From the NCBI GenBank assembly GCA_002348925.1, contig DEBV01000001.1:1-18735 (forward strand): DNA of 18,735 nucleotides. Reading direction: 5' to 3'. Source of the stretch: Alphaproteobacteria bacterium UBA2947. Lineage in GTDB: Bacteria > Pseudomonadota > Alphaproteobacteria > Rs-D84. A program made the translations under genes and the position numbers. Under the pieces are notes generated by a model. That model saw only the letters and a list, made by a program, of their open reading frames with translations, made no database searches and was not told the origin of the DNA. Shown one piece after another: positions 1 through 6,441 of this stretch; position 1 is the stretch's first letter, and each line of letters opens with the position of its first letter.

Positions 1-1
1 C

Positions 2-433
2 AAGACATTCTATGCAAAGTGGATATTAGCAAGCGTAACATGTCATGCGGGTCAATATTTGCCAGCAAATTCAACGACTTGCGCAACATGTCCAGAAGAT
101 AGTTATTGTTCGGGTGGTTCATTTAATTATCCTAATAACTCTGATAATGGTATAAAAGCGTGCACGACAGGTTTGGTAGCACCACAAGGAACAACAAGTG
201 CTGGTGGGTGCGGTAAGATAATGTATGTTGATGGTACAAAGTTATACTTGACCAGTGAAAAGCGGACATCTCCTGCTTTGGCGGTCAGAATAGATGGTGT
301 TGTTTACTATGCAAGCATGACTTCTTTGGCCAGTGGTGCAAAGCCAATGAATAGTGCAACATCTAAATCTTTAAGAACAAGAATTAACGGTATTGAATAT
401 TCGATACATGATAATACAGTACAAGGGGAATAA
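2..433 (+). CDS. Cys-rich secreted protein, 3' part only
   Basis: The reading frame is open from the left edge, so the gene is cut by the window and only its last 143 codons are here. It begins with a Cys-rich segment (C-x2-C spacing in CATCPEDSYC, preceded by CHAGQYLPA and followed by further Cys), which resembles the short cysteine-rich repeats of eukaryote-like extracellular modules. A Cys-free C-terminal domain of about 75 residues follows, with repeated short beta-like stretches (VDGTKLYLTS, VRIDGVVYYASM, TRINGIEYSIHD). A TTG at 59 is an in-frame possible start but lies within the Cys-rich segment and is unlikely. The gene is translationally close to the next one: its stop is 2 bases before the next start and the SD of the next gene lies inside its end. 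Function unknown; surface or secreted location is inferred from the Cys pattern. Confidence 0.7.
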   Translation, partial: KTFYAKWILASVTCHAGQYLPANSTTCATCPEDSYCSGGSFNYPNNSDNGIKACTTGLVAPQGTTSAGGCGKIMYVDGTKLYLTSEKRTSPALAVRIDGVVYYASMTSLASGAKPMNSATSKSLRTRINGIEYSIHDNTVQGE

Positions 434-435
434 CC

Positions 436-942
436 ATGATGAAGAAAACTATGATATTTTTTGTGGCTTTGATAGTTGGTGTGGCATACGCTGATGCGTT
501 TGCAGTGCCTAGTGTGAGACAGTTGGGAACAAATGTTTCTGCGAACACAACAACGAATACAGAAAAAAATGTTGCTGTATTGCCAAGTTTGCCAAAGGCT
601 AATCCTGAAGCGGCTAGAGTTGCAAAAACAACACAGGTTGCAGTTAAAGAACCTGATGATTCGCGTATATCAGTTGCGGGTGCCATAAAGACAATTAATT
701 CTGGAAGATTCAAACAGCCTGAATCTTATAATCAAGTTGTTGGCATGGTGCAAAAATTGGAAGGAAATGTTGAAAATGCAATAACTGGTGTGACAGAATC
801 TGGAAATGGGAATTATGTCACAGGTATAGCAGTTGGCAGTGGTAATAAATTAGAAGTATCAAAAACGCGTGTTTTGTATGCACCTGTGTTCCAAGGAAAT
901 TCTGATACAGGAAGCAATGCAGAAATATGGGTAGTTAAATAA
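436..942 (+). CDS. small exported protein of unknown function
   Basis: This 168-residue protein starts with a clear signal peptide (MMKK, then a hydrophobic stretch to about residue 17, with likely cleavage near ADAFA around residue 23). The mature part is polar, Thr/Asn/Val-rich and Cys-free, with a possible folded domain from about residue 80 (SVAGAIKTINSGRF) to the end, where GNYVTGIAVGSGNKLEV suggests beta strands. The SD AAGGGGAA overlaps the stop of the upstream Cys-rich gene, so the two are probably co-translated. ATG codons at 436 and 439 are both possible starts. The gene ends at a bidirectional terminator. I do not recognise the family. Confidence 0.75.
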   Translation: MMKKTMIFFVALIVGVAYADAFAVPSVRQLGTNVSANTTTNTEKNVAVLPSLPKANPEAARVAKTTQVAVKEPDDSRISVAGAIKTINSGRFKQPESYNQVVGMVQKLEGNVENAITGVTESGNGNYVTGIAVGSGNKLEVSKTRVLYAPVFQGNSDTGSNAEIWVVK

Positions 943-959
943 AGTATTCCTTGTGTATT

Positions 960-995
960 AAAAAAATAATCGCCACAAAAGGCGATTATTTTTTC
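960..995. terminator. bidirectional intrinsic terminator
   Basis: A 10-bp perfect stem AATAATCGCC / GGCGATTATT (965-974 with 981-990) closes a 6-base loop. A T-run follows on the + strand (989-994), and the A-run at 960-966 gives a T-run on the - strand. It sits between convergent genes ending at 942 (+) and 986 (-). The - strand stop codon lies inside the right arm of the stem. Confidence 0.9.
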
Positions 996-1192
996 GCGCT
1001 TATAAACAAAGCAAAAATCCATCCGATAAAAGACCAACCAAACATCAGTGATCCCATGCGAACGCGCATTTGATCGTACTTTGAACGGCCGTTTGCAGAT
1101 GCCAAGTATGCGGGAGCTAAAACAATGCATACAAATATTGCTATAAGTACAACATATTTCAATATCAGCAAAAGACCGTTCAAAGTTATCAT
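986..1192 (-). CDS. two-TM small protein, superinfection-immunity-like (PF14373-like)
   Basis: I choose the ATG at 1192, giving 68 residues. The longer frame to 1234 would overlap the end of eno and would put a hydrophilic segment before the first membrane helix. There are two hydrophobic segments, about residues 7-27 and 46-64. The second contains GWSFIGWIFAL, which matches the GW..IGW..AL pattern I remember for the T4 Imm-like superinfection immunity family; the preceding APAYLASANGR also fits. Only one base separates its start from the eno stop, so it should be translated by coupling to eno, with GGA as a weak SD inside eno. Members of this family are common as small chromosomal inner-membrane proteins without any phage role, so a housekeeping envelope function is equally possible. 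Confidence 0.55.
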   Translation of the reverse strand: MITLNGLLLILKYVVLIAIFVCIVLAPAYLASANGRSKYDQMRVRMGSLMFGWSFIGWIFALFISAKK

Positions 1193-1193
1193 T

Positions 1194-2456
1194 TTATATT
1201 CCGTATTTTGCGTTTGATCCCAATTCTTCAGCAATGCGGATAAGTTGGTTATATTTCGCCATACGGTCTGTGCGTGACATAGAACCTGTTTTTATCTGTC
1301 CTGCATTTGTTGCAACAGCCAAGTCAGCAATCGTTGTGTCTTCGGTTTCCCCACTGCGATGAGAAACGATAACGCCATAGTTCGCGTCTTTTGCCATTTT
1401 GATTGCTGTCAAAGTTTCTGTTAAGGAACCAATTTGGTTTACTTTGATTAAGATTGCGTTTGCACAATTGTTTTCAATACCTTTCTTCAAACGTACAGGG
1501 TTTGTGACAAACAAGTCATCGCCAACCAGTTGGCATTTGTTTCCAATTTTTTCGTTTAATTTTTTCCATGCATCCCAATCTTCTTCTGCCAAAGCGTCTT
1601 CGATAGAAATCACAGGATATTCAGAAATCAATTTTTCATAAAATTCTATCATTTCATCAGATGTTTTTATTGCACCTTCGAAATGATATACCCCATCTTT
1701 GTAAAATTCAGATGATGCAACATCTAAACCAATCGAAACATCGGAACCTGGGACATAGCCTGCTGCTTTTATTGCTTCAACGATAGTATTCAATGCTTCG
1801 TTGCAAGTGTTGAAATTAGGCGCGAATCCACCTTCGTCGCCAACATTTGTAGAATGATGAGATTTTTTCAATATAGATTTTAAATTATGAAAAATTTCAG
1901 ACCCCATACGAATCGCTTCGACTTCGTTTTTTGCACCGTTTGGAATAATCATAAATTCTTGTGCGTCAAGGCCATTATCTGCGTGTGCGCCACCATTTAC
2001 AATGTTCATCATTGGTCGCGGCAAGACACATGGATTTGGATTACCGAATATATTCGCAATGTGTTTATAAAGTGGTATTTGTTGCGCGTTCGCAGCTGCA
2101 TGAGCAACCGCCAATGATACTGATAAAATTGCATTTGCGCCCAGTTTTTCTTTGTTTGGTGTGCCATCTAATTCTAACATTTTATTGTCAATATCAGATT
2201 GTTTTGTTGCGTCCATACCAATGATTGCTGGTGCAATAATTTCATTTACATTTTGAACTGCTTTGAAAACGGATTTACCCATATATGTCTTGTCGCCATC
2301 TCTTAATTCCAGCGCTTCAAAAGAACCTGTCGATGCGCCAGATGGAACAGAAGCACGACCAAATGCGCCACCTTTTAACCATATATCGCATTCTACCGTT
2401 GGGTTGCCACGAGAATCCATAATTTGACGTGCATGTATTTTTTCGATACTAAACAT
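1194..2456 (-). CDS. eno: enolase
   Basis: Enolase interconverts 2-phosphoglycerate and phosphoenolpyruvate in glycolysis and gluconeogenesis, in the cytoplasm, using Mg2+. The protein has 420 residues, close to the usual 425-430, and all expected catalytic features are visible: the mobile loop SGASTG (39-44), E167 in AQEFM, E208 in VGDEGG, metal ligands D245 (GLD), E286 (SIED) and D313 (VGDD), K338 (LIKVN), the loop SHRSGET (365-371) and K389 in QIKTGS. The start at 2456 is preceded by an AAAGGAAAGGG SD. It lies 20 bases after lptB, so it is probably transcribed from the lptC-lptB operon; the small membrane protein follows one base later. In many bacteria the enzyme is also part of the RNA degradosome, but nothing here shows that. 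Confidence 0.98.
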   Translation of the reverse strand: MFSIEKIHARQIMDSRGNPTVECDIWLKGGAFGRASVPSGASTGSFEALELRDGDKTYMGKSVFKAVQNVNEIIAPAIIGMDATKQSDIDNKMLELDGTPNKEKLGANAILSVSLAVAHAAANAQQIPLYKHIANIFGNPNPCVLPRPMMNIVNGGAHADNGLDAQEFMIIPNGAKNEVEAIRMGSEIFHNLKSILKKSHHSTNVGDEGGFAPNFNTCNEALNTIVEAIKAAGYVPGSDVSIGLDVASSEFYKDGVYHFEGAIKTSDEMIEFYEKLISEYPVISIEDALAEEDWDAWKKLNEKIGNKCQLVGDDLFVTNPVRLKKGIENNCANAILIKVNQIGSLTETLTAIKMAKDANYGVIVSHRSGETEDTTIADLAVATNAGQIKTGSMSRTDRMAKYNQLIRIAEELGSNAKYGI

Positions 2457-2476
2457 TTTTCCCTTTCCTTTGTTTT

Positions 2477-3208
2477 TTACATAGTGAAATTTTCGCCAAG
2501 ATAAACTTTTTTAACCATTTCATCTTTGACGATTTCGTCAGTCGTTCCATGTTTTAAAATTTTTCCGTCATGTAAAACGTAACTGCGATCTGTAATTCCC
2601 AATGTTTCACGAACATTGTGATCTGTGATAATAACGCCCAATCCCCTGTGTTTCAGTTGGGACACTAATTCACGAATTTCGTTTACTGCAATAGGGTCGA
2701 TACCTGCAAATGGTTCGTCCAGTAAAATAAATTTAGGGTCGTTTGCCAATGCGCGTGCAATTTCAACACGACGACGTTCGCCACCAGATAACGCAGTTGC
2801 AGGACTTTTGCGCAAAAAAGCGATAGAAAATTCGTCCAACAATGAATTCAATTTTTCTTCGCGTTTTTTGCGATTCGGTTCAACTATTTCCAAAATTGCC
2901 ATAATGTTGTCTTCTACAGAAAGACCACGGAAAACACTGTTTTCTTGGGGCAGATAACCAATGTGTAAACGTGAACGCTGATAAAAAGGCAGGTGTGTAA
3001 TGTCTTGAGAATTTAAAAATATTTGACCGCTGGAAGCCGCCAATTGTCCTGTGATGCAATAGAAAGCGGTTGTTTTTCCAGCGCCGTTTGGCCCCAGCAA
3101 TCCAACAGATTCACCTTGGTTCGCAATCAAAGATACGTCGCGCAAAACAACGCGTTTGCCATAATTTTTTGATAAATGTTCGACCTTTAATACAGATTTT
3201 TTTATCAT
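2477..3208 (-). CDS. lptB: LPS export ABC transporter ATPase LptB
   Basis: This cytoplasmic ATPase powers LptFG, which pulls lipopolysaccharide from the inner membrane into the periplasmic Lpt bridge. At 243 residues it has normal family length. The Walker A is GPNGAGKT (39-46), the Q-loop glutamine is Q88 in GYLPQE, the signature is LSGGE (140-144), Walker B is FILLDEP (160-166) followed by the D-loop, and the switch histidine is H197 in ITDHN. The family-typical stretch LLDEPFAGIDPIAV distinguishes LptB from branched-chain amino acid ATPases. Its ATGA start overlaps the stop of the LptC gene by 4 bases, which implies translational coupling. The usual lptA between lptC and lptB is absent here. 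Confidence 0.95.
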   Translation of the reverse strand: MIKKSVLKVEHLSKNYGKRVVLRDVSLIANQGESVGLLGPNGAGKTTAFYCITGQLAASSGQIFLNSQDITHLPFYQRSRLHIGYLPQENSVFRGLSVEDNIMAILEIVEPNRKKREEKLNSLLDEFSIAFLRKSPATALSGGERRRVEIARALANDPKFILLDEPFAGIDPIAVNEIRELVSQLKHRGLGVIITDHNVRETLGITDRSYVLHDGKILKHGTTDEIVKDEMVKKVYLGENFTM

Positions 3209-3702
3209 AGTTGTATCACCATTTCTTCTGTTAAAATTTTATCGCCGTTGCTGGAATCAACACGGACGTGTCCACGCAGTTTTAATTCTTTGGTTTTTAT
3301 GTTAAATTTTCCAGAATTCGCAGAAACTTTGTCTGTCTCTTTGCCTTTTTCTGTGTTGCGTGTGACAACGCCAGATGGTTTTTCAAGCAAAATAATATCT
3401 GGTTTTTTGTATTCTTGTCTTCCAGAGACAGCGTTTATTTTAAATGGGTTGCCGTCTTTATCAGTGCCAACGAAAGACGCGTTAGTCATTTTAAATTGGT
3501 TTGTGACAACATCATGCATATTTATCGCGCTTATCGGGGTCCACAAAATTTGCTTGGTTAAAAGAGATGCCGCCACTAATACTGCGACCATAACCAATCC
3601 CCAGCCCGTAAAGAAAAATTGCCAAAGTCGCGTAAGTCGTTTGTGCTTTGATATTATGATAAAATTGCGCTGATTTTTTTTCATCATCAACAGTGTAGCC
3701 AT
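3205..3702 (-). CDS. lptC: LPS export periplasmic protein LptC
   Basis: LptC receives LPS from LptB2FG and passes it to LptA. The 165-residue protein has a basic cytoplasmic N-terminus (to about residue 28), one membrane helix (about 30-48) and a periplasmic part with the LptC/LptA-like beta pattern: NASFVGTDKDGNPF, ANSGKFNIKTKELKLRG, then HVRVDSSNGDKILTEEM near the end. The start is uncertain: ATG at 3702 has no SD, and ATG codons at residues 6 and 7 would work as well. It heads the operon lptC-lptB-eno-small membrane protein. Identification rests on topology, the beta-repeat pattern and tight linkage to lptB, since LptC sequences diverge widely. Confidence 0.85.
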   Translation of the reverse strand: MATLLMMKKNQRNFIIISKHKRLTRLWQFFFTGWGLVMVAVLVAASLLTKQILWTPISAINMHDVVTNQFKMTNASFVGTDKDGNPFKINAVSGRQEYKKPDIILLEKPSGVVTRNTEKGKETDKVSANSGKFNIKTKELKLRGHVRVDSSNGDKILTEEMVIQL

Positions 3703-3748
3703 TTATAAATCAAAATGCAATTTTTATATTTATATAATCTTTTTTTTG

Positions 3749-3757
3749 TGATATAAT
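3749..3757 (+). promoter_or_regulatory. extended -10 promoter for the 3771 gene
   Basis: TGATATAAT is a perfect extended -10 (TG-N-TATAAT). Transcription should begin near 3764, so the ATG at 3756 would not be in the mRNA and the ATG at 3771 is the start. No convincing -35 is seen, as expected for an extended -10. Confidence 0.6.
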
Positions 3758-3770
3758 GGAATTCAGAGAG

Positions 3771-4559
3771 ATGAAGAAGATATTTGCTATCTTTGTTGTT
3801 TTTGCTTGCGCTGTGACTTGTGTGTCGCAGGCTGCGGTCAACATAAAAAAAGCATCACCTGTCGCAACTAAAAAGGCAAATGCCACAGAAACAGCAACAA
3901 GTTTATTGCCGACAGTTGTTGGTTTGGTGGGCAGTGTGCAAAATTTGCAGGCACAACAACAGCAGTTAACTGCGGATTGTACACCGACTTCTGACGAGGT
4001 AAGTACGGTTAATGACTTAGTGAAAGAGTGGGCCAAGTTGGGTGAAGCAACACCTGATTCTGCCGTAAGTGGTTTAGGCGGCAAGGATTGTACAGATGCT
4101 TTTCAAAATCATTTAGAGTTTGATGATGATAATGAAGCGTGTTATGAAGTTTTTCAAACAGAAGCAGATAGAGATACAGTTTGGTTTGGGTTTCCAAAAG
4201 TAAGTTCTGGGAAAAAGTGCAAGGATGGAAACAGCAAGAACTGTACGGTTGTATCAAACATTTATGATATTTTTGGAAAAATCTCGTTTAGTGATGCCGA
4301 TTACACAAAAGCGGAAGCAACAAAAATTGCTAAGTTGAAAGAAAAAGCAGAACGTTGCGCGCCGTCAAGAATTGCTGCACAAAAACGTGAATTGTATGGT
4401 GGATTTTTAACACAGGCCTTGGGCAGTATCGGTCAATCAACAGGTGTGGCAGGAACATCGTCTGTATTGGATGCAGTGTCTTCGATGGGGGGCAGCGGTG
4501 ATTTAAAATCTATGTTGCCGTCTCTTGGTCAAATGGCTACACAGGTTGTGGATAAATAA
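3771..4559 (+). CDS. secreted six-Cys protein of unknown function
   Basis: The 262-residue protein begins with a signal peptide (MKKIFAIFVVFACAVTCVSQA, likely cleavage near residue 21). A further in-frame ATG at 3756 lies inside the -10 box and adds MEFRE before the signal, so I use 3771. The mature protein has six cysteines (about 70, 107, 124, 150, 158 and 196), which suggests up to three disulfides and a periplasmic or extracellular location. A QQQQ stretch sits near 62-65 and a Gly/Ser-rich tail at 215-250. AGAGAG immediately precedes the ATG, too close for a normal SD, so initiation may be nearly leaderless. It is divergent from lptC and has no obvious terminator before the OmpA-type gene. 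I do not recognise the family. Confidence 0.75.
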   Translation: MKKIFAIFVVFACAVTCVSQAAVNIKKASPVATKKANATETATSLLPTVVGLVGSVQNLQAQQQQLTADCTPTSDEVSTVNDLVKEWAKLGEATPDSAVSGLGGKDCTDAFQNHLEFDDDNEACYEVFQTEADRDTVWFGFPKVSSGKKCKDGNSKNCTVVSNIYDIFGKISFSDADYTKAEATKIAKLKEKAERCAPSRIAAQKRELYGGFLTQALGSIGQSTGVAGTSSVLDAVSSMGGSGDLKSMLPSLGQMATQVVDK

Positions 4560-4603
4560 TTTGTAAATTTTTCTTTTAACAGCGTGTTTTTGTGTGCTTT
4601 TTC

Positions 4604-4634
4604 TCTTTACTCAATTTTGAAAAAAATGTATAAT
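4604..4634 (+). promoter_or_regulatory. probable sigma-70 promoter of the OmpA-like lipoprotein
   Basis: TTTACT at 4604-4609 and a perfect TATAAT at 4629-4634 are separated by 19 bases. The -10 is convincing and the -35 is only fair. Start of transcription is expected near 4641, leaving a leader of about 20 bases with the SD AGGAAAGGA. Confidence 0.55.
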
Positions 4635-4661
4635 TAGTGTAATGTTAGGAAAGGAACAATA

Positions 4662-6038
4662 ATGAAAAATAAATATTATGTATCAACATTGTCTTTATTG
4701 GCATGCGTGGCTTTGGTAGGTTGTGCGGGTACTGGAATGAATTCCCAAAATGCACAGTATGAAATGCCAGCAGTGGAATATGTCGAACAATTAAATGTGG
4801 ACAGTGCACCACATCAAGATTCTTTTTTGAATCAGTTGGCAATGAATTATCGTTCCTATGCAATTTATAATGCCAGAACCAGCAACTATCCAGATGTTGC
4901 AGAATTGTTTGCTCAAAAAGCAATAGGTGCATTTTCTGGTGAAACACCTTTCCCTGAATCATTGGAAAATTGGCGTGTAGATGATGACAGTGAAAGATTT
5001 GAAATTTATACTGCTTATAATGATTTGGTTGATCAGTTAAAAGGTGATGCCGCACAAAGTCAACCACAACTTGCTGCAGAAGCACAAGCCAAATTTGATT
5101 GTTGGATATCTGCGGCTGCCAGTGGTCAAAACGCAACAGCGCAAGAATGCAGAAACCGTTTTGTTGCGACTTTGCAAGCCTTGAAAGATTGTGCAGAAGG
5201 CAAAGTTGTTGGACCAACACGTGTGAAATCTGAAAATCTGACCCCGAAAGTAGCAGAAGAAAAATATTATCCTGAAACACGTCGTTTGAATGCTATGGCG
5301 GGGACATCTCGTTCACGTGATGGTGTTGTTATCGTTAACAATGTAAATATACCTGGTAATTTGATTCAACCAGCGCCTGTTCCACAACAACCAATGATAT
5401 TTAATCAAAATATTTATGGTGGTGATGAAAGTTTAGGCGGCGGCGAAGAATTTGATGCAGATTATGTATCAAGGGACGAATTTATTGAAATGATGATGGC
5501 AATGCGTGAAGAATTGGCTGCAATAAATGCTCGTTTGGATGGTATGGATAAACCAGCACCTGTTTCTAATGAAAAAACAATCATCAAAGTTCAACAGATT
5601 CCATTAGAACCAAAACAGCATGTTATGGAAGAAATCTTTGAAATCAGATTTGATTTTGACAAGGCAACAATTAAGCCTGAATATGAAGATTTAATCAGAA
5701 AGTTGGCTGCAACAACTCAGGCAAATAAAAATGTAAAGGTTTCTGTGGTCGGACATACAGATACTGCGGGATCCAGTGCTTATAATTATGCGCTTGGTGG
5801 ACGTCGTGCAGAAGCAGTTCAGAAGATGCTGATTGAATATGGAATCCCTTCATCTCAGATTATCGCTGTGTCAGCGGGCGAAGAAGACTTAAAAGTTCCG
5901 ACTCCAAACAATACGCCGAATGCAGAAAATCGTCGCGTTCGTGTTGTCAAGGAAGTACACTATACAGAACAACCAAAACCTGCACCAATTGTTGTAGAAG
6001 AATATTCTGAATCAGAAGATTGCTTGGATTGCGAATAA
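4662..6038 (+). CDS. OmpA-family peptidoglycan-binding lipoprotein
   Basis: The protein (458 residues) should anchor the outer membrane to peptidoglycan. It has a lipoprotein signal ending in the lipobox LVGC with C21 as the acylated residue. Residues 35-180 look helical and contain C147, C163 and C177. A Pro/Gln/Gly-rich linker (230-265) follows. Residues about 325-430 form an OmpA C-terminal domain: FDFDKATIK at the start, GHTDTAG (364-370) and the GGRRAEAV stretch (379-386). D367 and R382 have the 15-residue spacing of the diaminopimelate-binding pair of OmpA. An acidic tail ends in CLDCE. The SD AGGAAAGGA is strong. It is longer than Pal (about 170) because of the helical N-terminal region, so it is not a plain Pal; no TolB neighbour is present. 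Confidence 0.9.
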   Translation: MKNKYYVSTLSLLACVALVGCAGTGMNSQNAQYEMPAVEYVEQLNVDSAPHQDSFLNQLAMNYRSYAIYNARTSNYPDVAELFAQKAIGAFSGETPFPESLENWRVDDDSERFEIYTAYNDLVDQLKGDAAQSQPQLAAEAQAKFDCWISAAASGQNATAQECRNRFVATLQALKDCAEGKVVGPTRVKSENLTPKVAEEKYYPETRRLNAMAGTSRSRDGVVIVNNVNIPGNLIQPAPVPQQPMIFNQNIYGGDESLGGGEEFDADYVSRDEFIEMMMAMREELAAINARLDGMDKPAPVSNEKTIIKVQQIPLEPKQHVMEEIFEIRFDFDKATIKPEYEDLIRKLAATTQANKNVKVSVVGHTDTAGSSAYNYALGGRRAEAVQKMLIEYGIPSSQIIAVSAGEEDLKVPTPNNTPNAENRRVRVVKEVHYTEQPKPAPIVVEEYSESEDCLDCE

Positions 6039-6080
6039 ATAATTGTGAAAATAAAAGCAGAATTTGGTTTTTAAAAAATA

Positions 6081-6122
6081 TTGACAAATATACTTGACAA
6101 ATTTTTTTGTTTAGTGTATTAT
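6081..6122 (+). promoter_or_regulatory. consensus sigma-70 promoter with a second TTGACA
   Basis: TTGACA at 6094-6099 and TATTAT at 6117-6122 are 17 bases apart, an almost ideal promoter. Another TTGACA lies at 6081-6086 but has no -10 at the right distance. The predicted start near 6129 rules out the upstream part of the long open frame and fixes the start of the small gene at 6165. Confidence 0.8.
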
Positions 6123-6164
6123 GACGGTAATTGGTATAGAAATAAAAGTATAAAAGGTATAGTA

Positions 6165-6314
6165 ATGGCAAAGCAAGAGTCATTTCAAAAAGCTGCTGAA
6201 ACCGTAAAATCTGCGGGTTTTAAGGCTGGGGCTAAAAAGTTGAAAGTTGTGAATTTTGCTGAAGAATTTAAAAAACGCGATATCAATATCGTGAATTCTG
6301 GGCTGGAAAAATAA
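6165..6314 (+). CDS. 49-residue basic protein of unknown function
   Basis: The start at 6165 is set by the strong promoter upstream and the SD AAAAGG at 6152-6157; the frame stays open further upstream but would include the promoter. The product is small, Lys-rich and Cys-free, with two likely helices (KQESFQKAAETVKSAG and KVVNFAEEFKKRDINIV) joined by FKAGAKKLK. There is no signal peptide or membrane segment, so it should be cytoplasmic. It is not ribosomal protein S21, which was my first thought from size and charge. It is monocistronic, between the OmpA-like gene and rho, with no clear hairpin terminator after it. A nucleic-acid-binding role is only a guess from its charge. Confidence 0.7.
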   Translation: MAKQESFQKAAETVKSAGFKAGAKKLKVVNFAEEFKKRDINIVNSGLEK

Positions 6315-6356
6315 CATAACTTTGTTTGGTGTCTGTGTGTTTTTGGCGCCTGTTTC

Positions 6357-6385
6357 TTGACTTTTATTTGAATTTCCACTATAAT
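6357..6385 (+). promoter_or_regulatory. consensus sigma-70 promoter of rho
   Basis: TTGACT at 6357-6362 and TATAAT at 6380-6385 are 17 bases apart. Transcription should begin near 6391, leaving a leader of about 50 bases that can form a small ACGAA/TTCGT hairpin before the SD. Rho is autoregulated in many bacteria through its leader; nothing more specific is visible here. Confidence 0.85.
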
Positions 6386-6441
6386 AGTACAACGAAAGGG
6401 ACGAGTTCTTCGTTCGCGATTTCCACAAAAAAGGTTTTTTT

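Noticed and set aside
4645..5280. Large - strand open frame within the OmpA-like gene
   Set aside because: It is antisense to a clearly coding frame, rich in His, Leu and Gln as expected of a shadow frame, and has no SD.
6081..6164. Upstream extension of the 49-residue gene to 6081
   Set aside because: The extension covers the TTGACA/TATTAT promoter and uses a TTG start with no SD.
6165..6314. Ribosomal protein S21
   Set aside because: Size and charge fit but the S21 motifs (Arg-rich helix, RRREFYEKP-type stretch) are absent.
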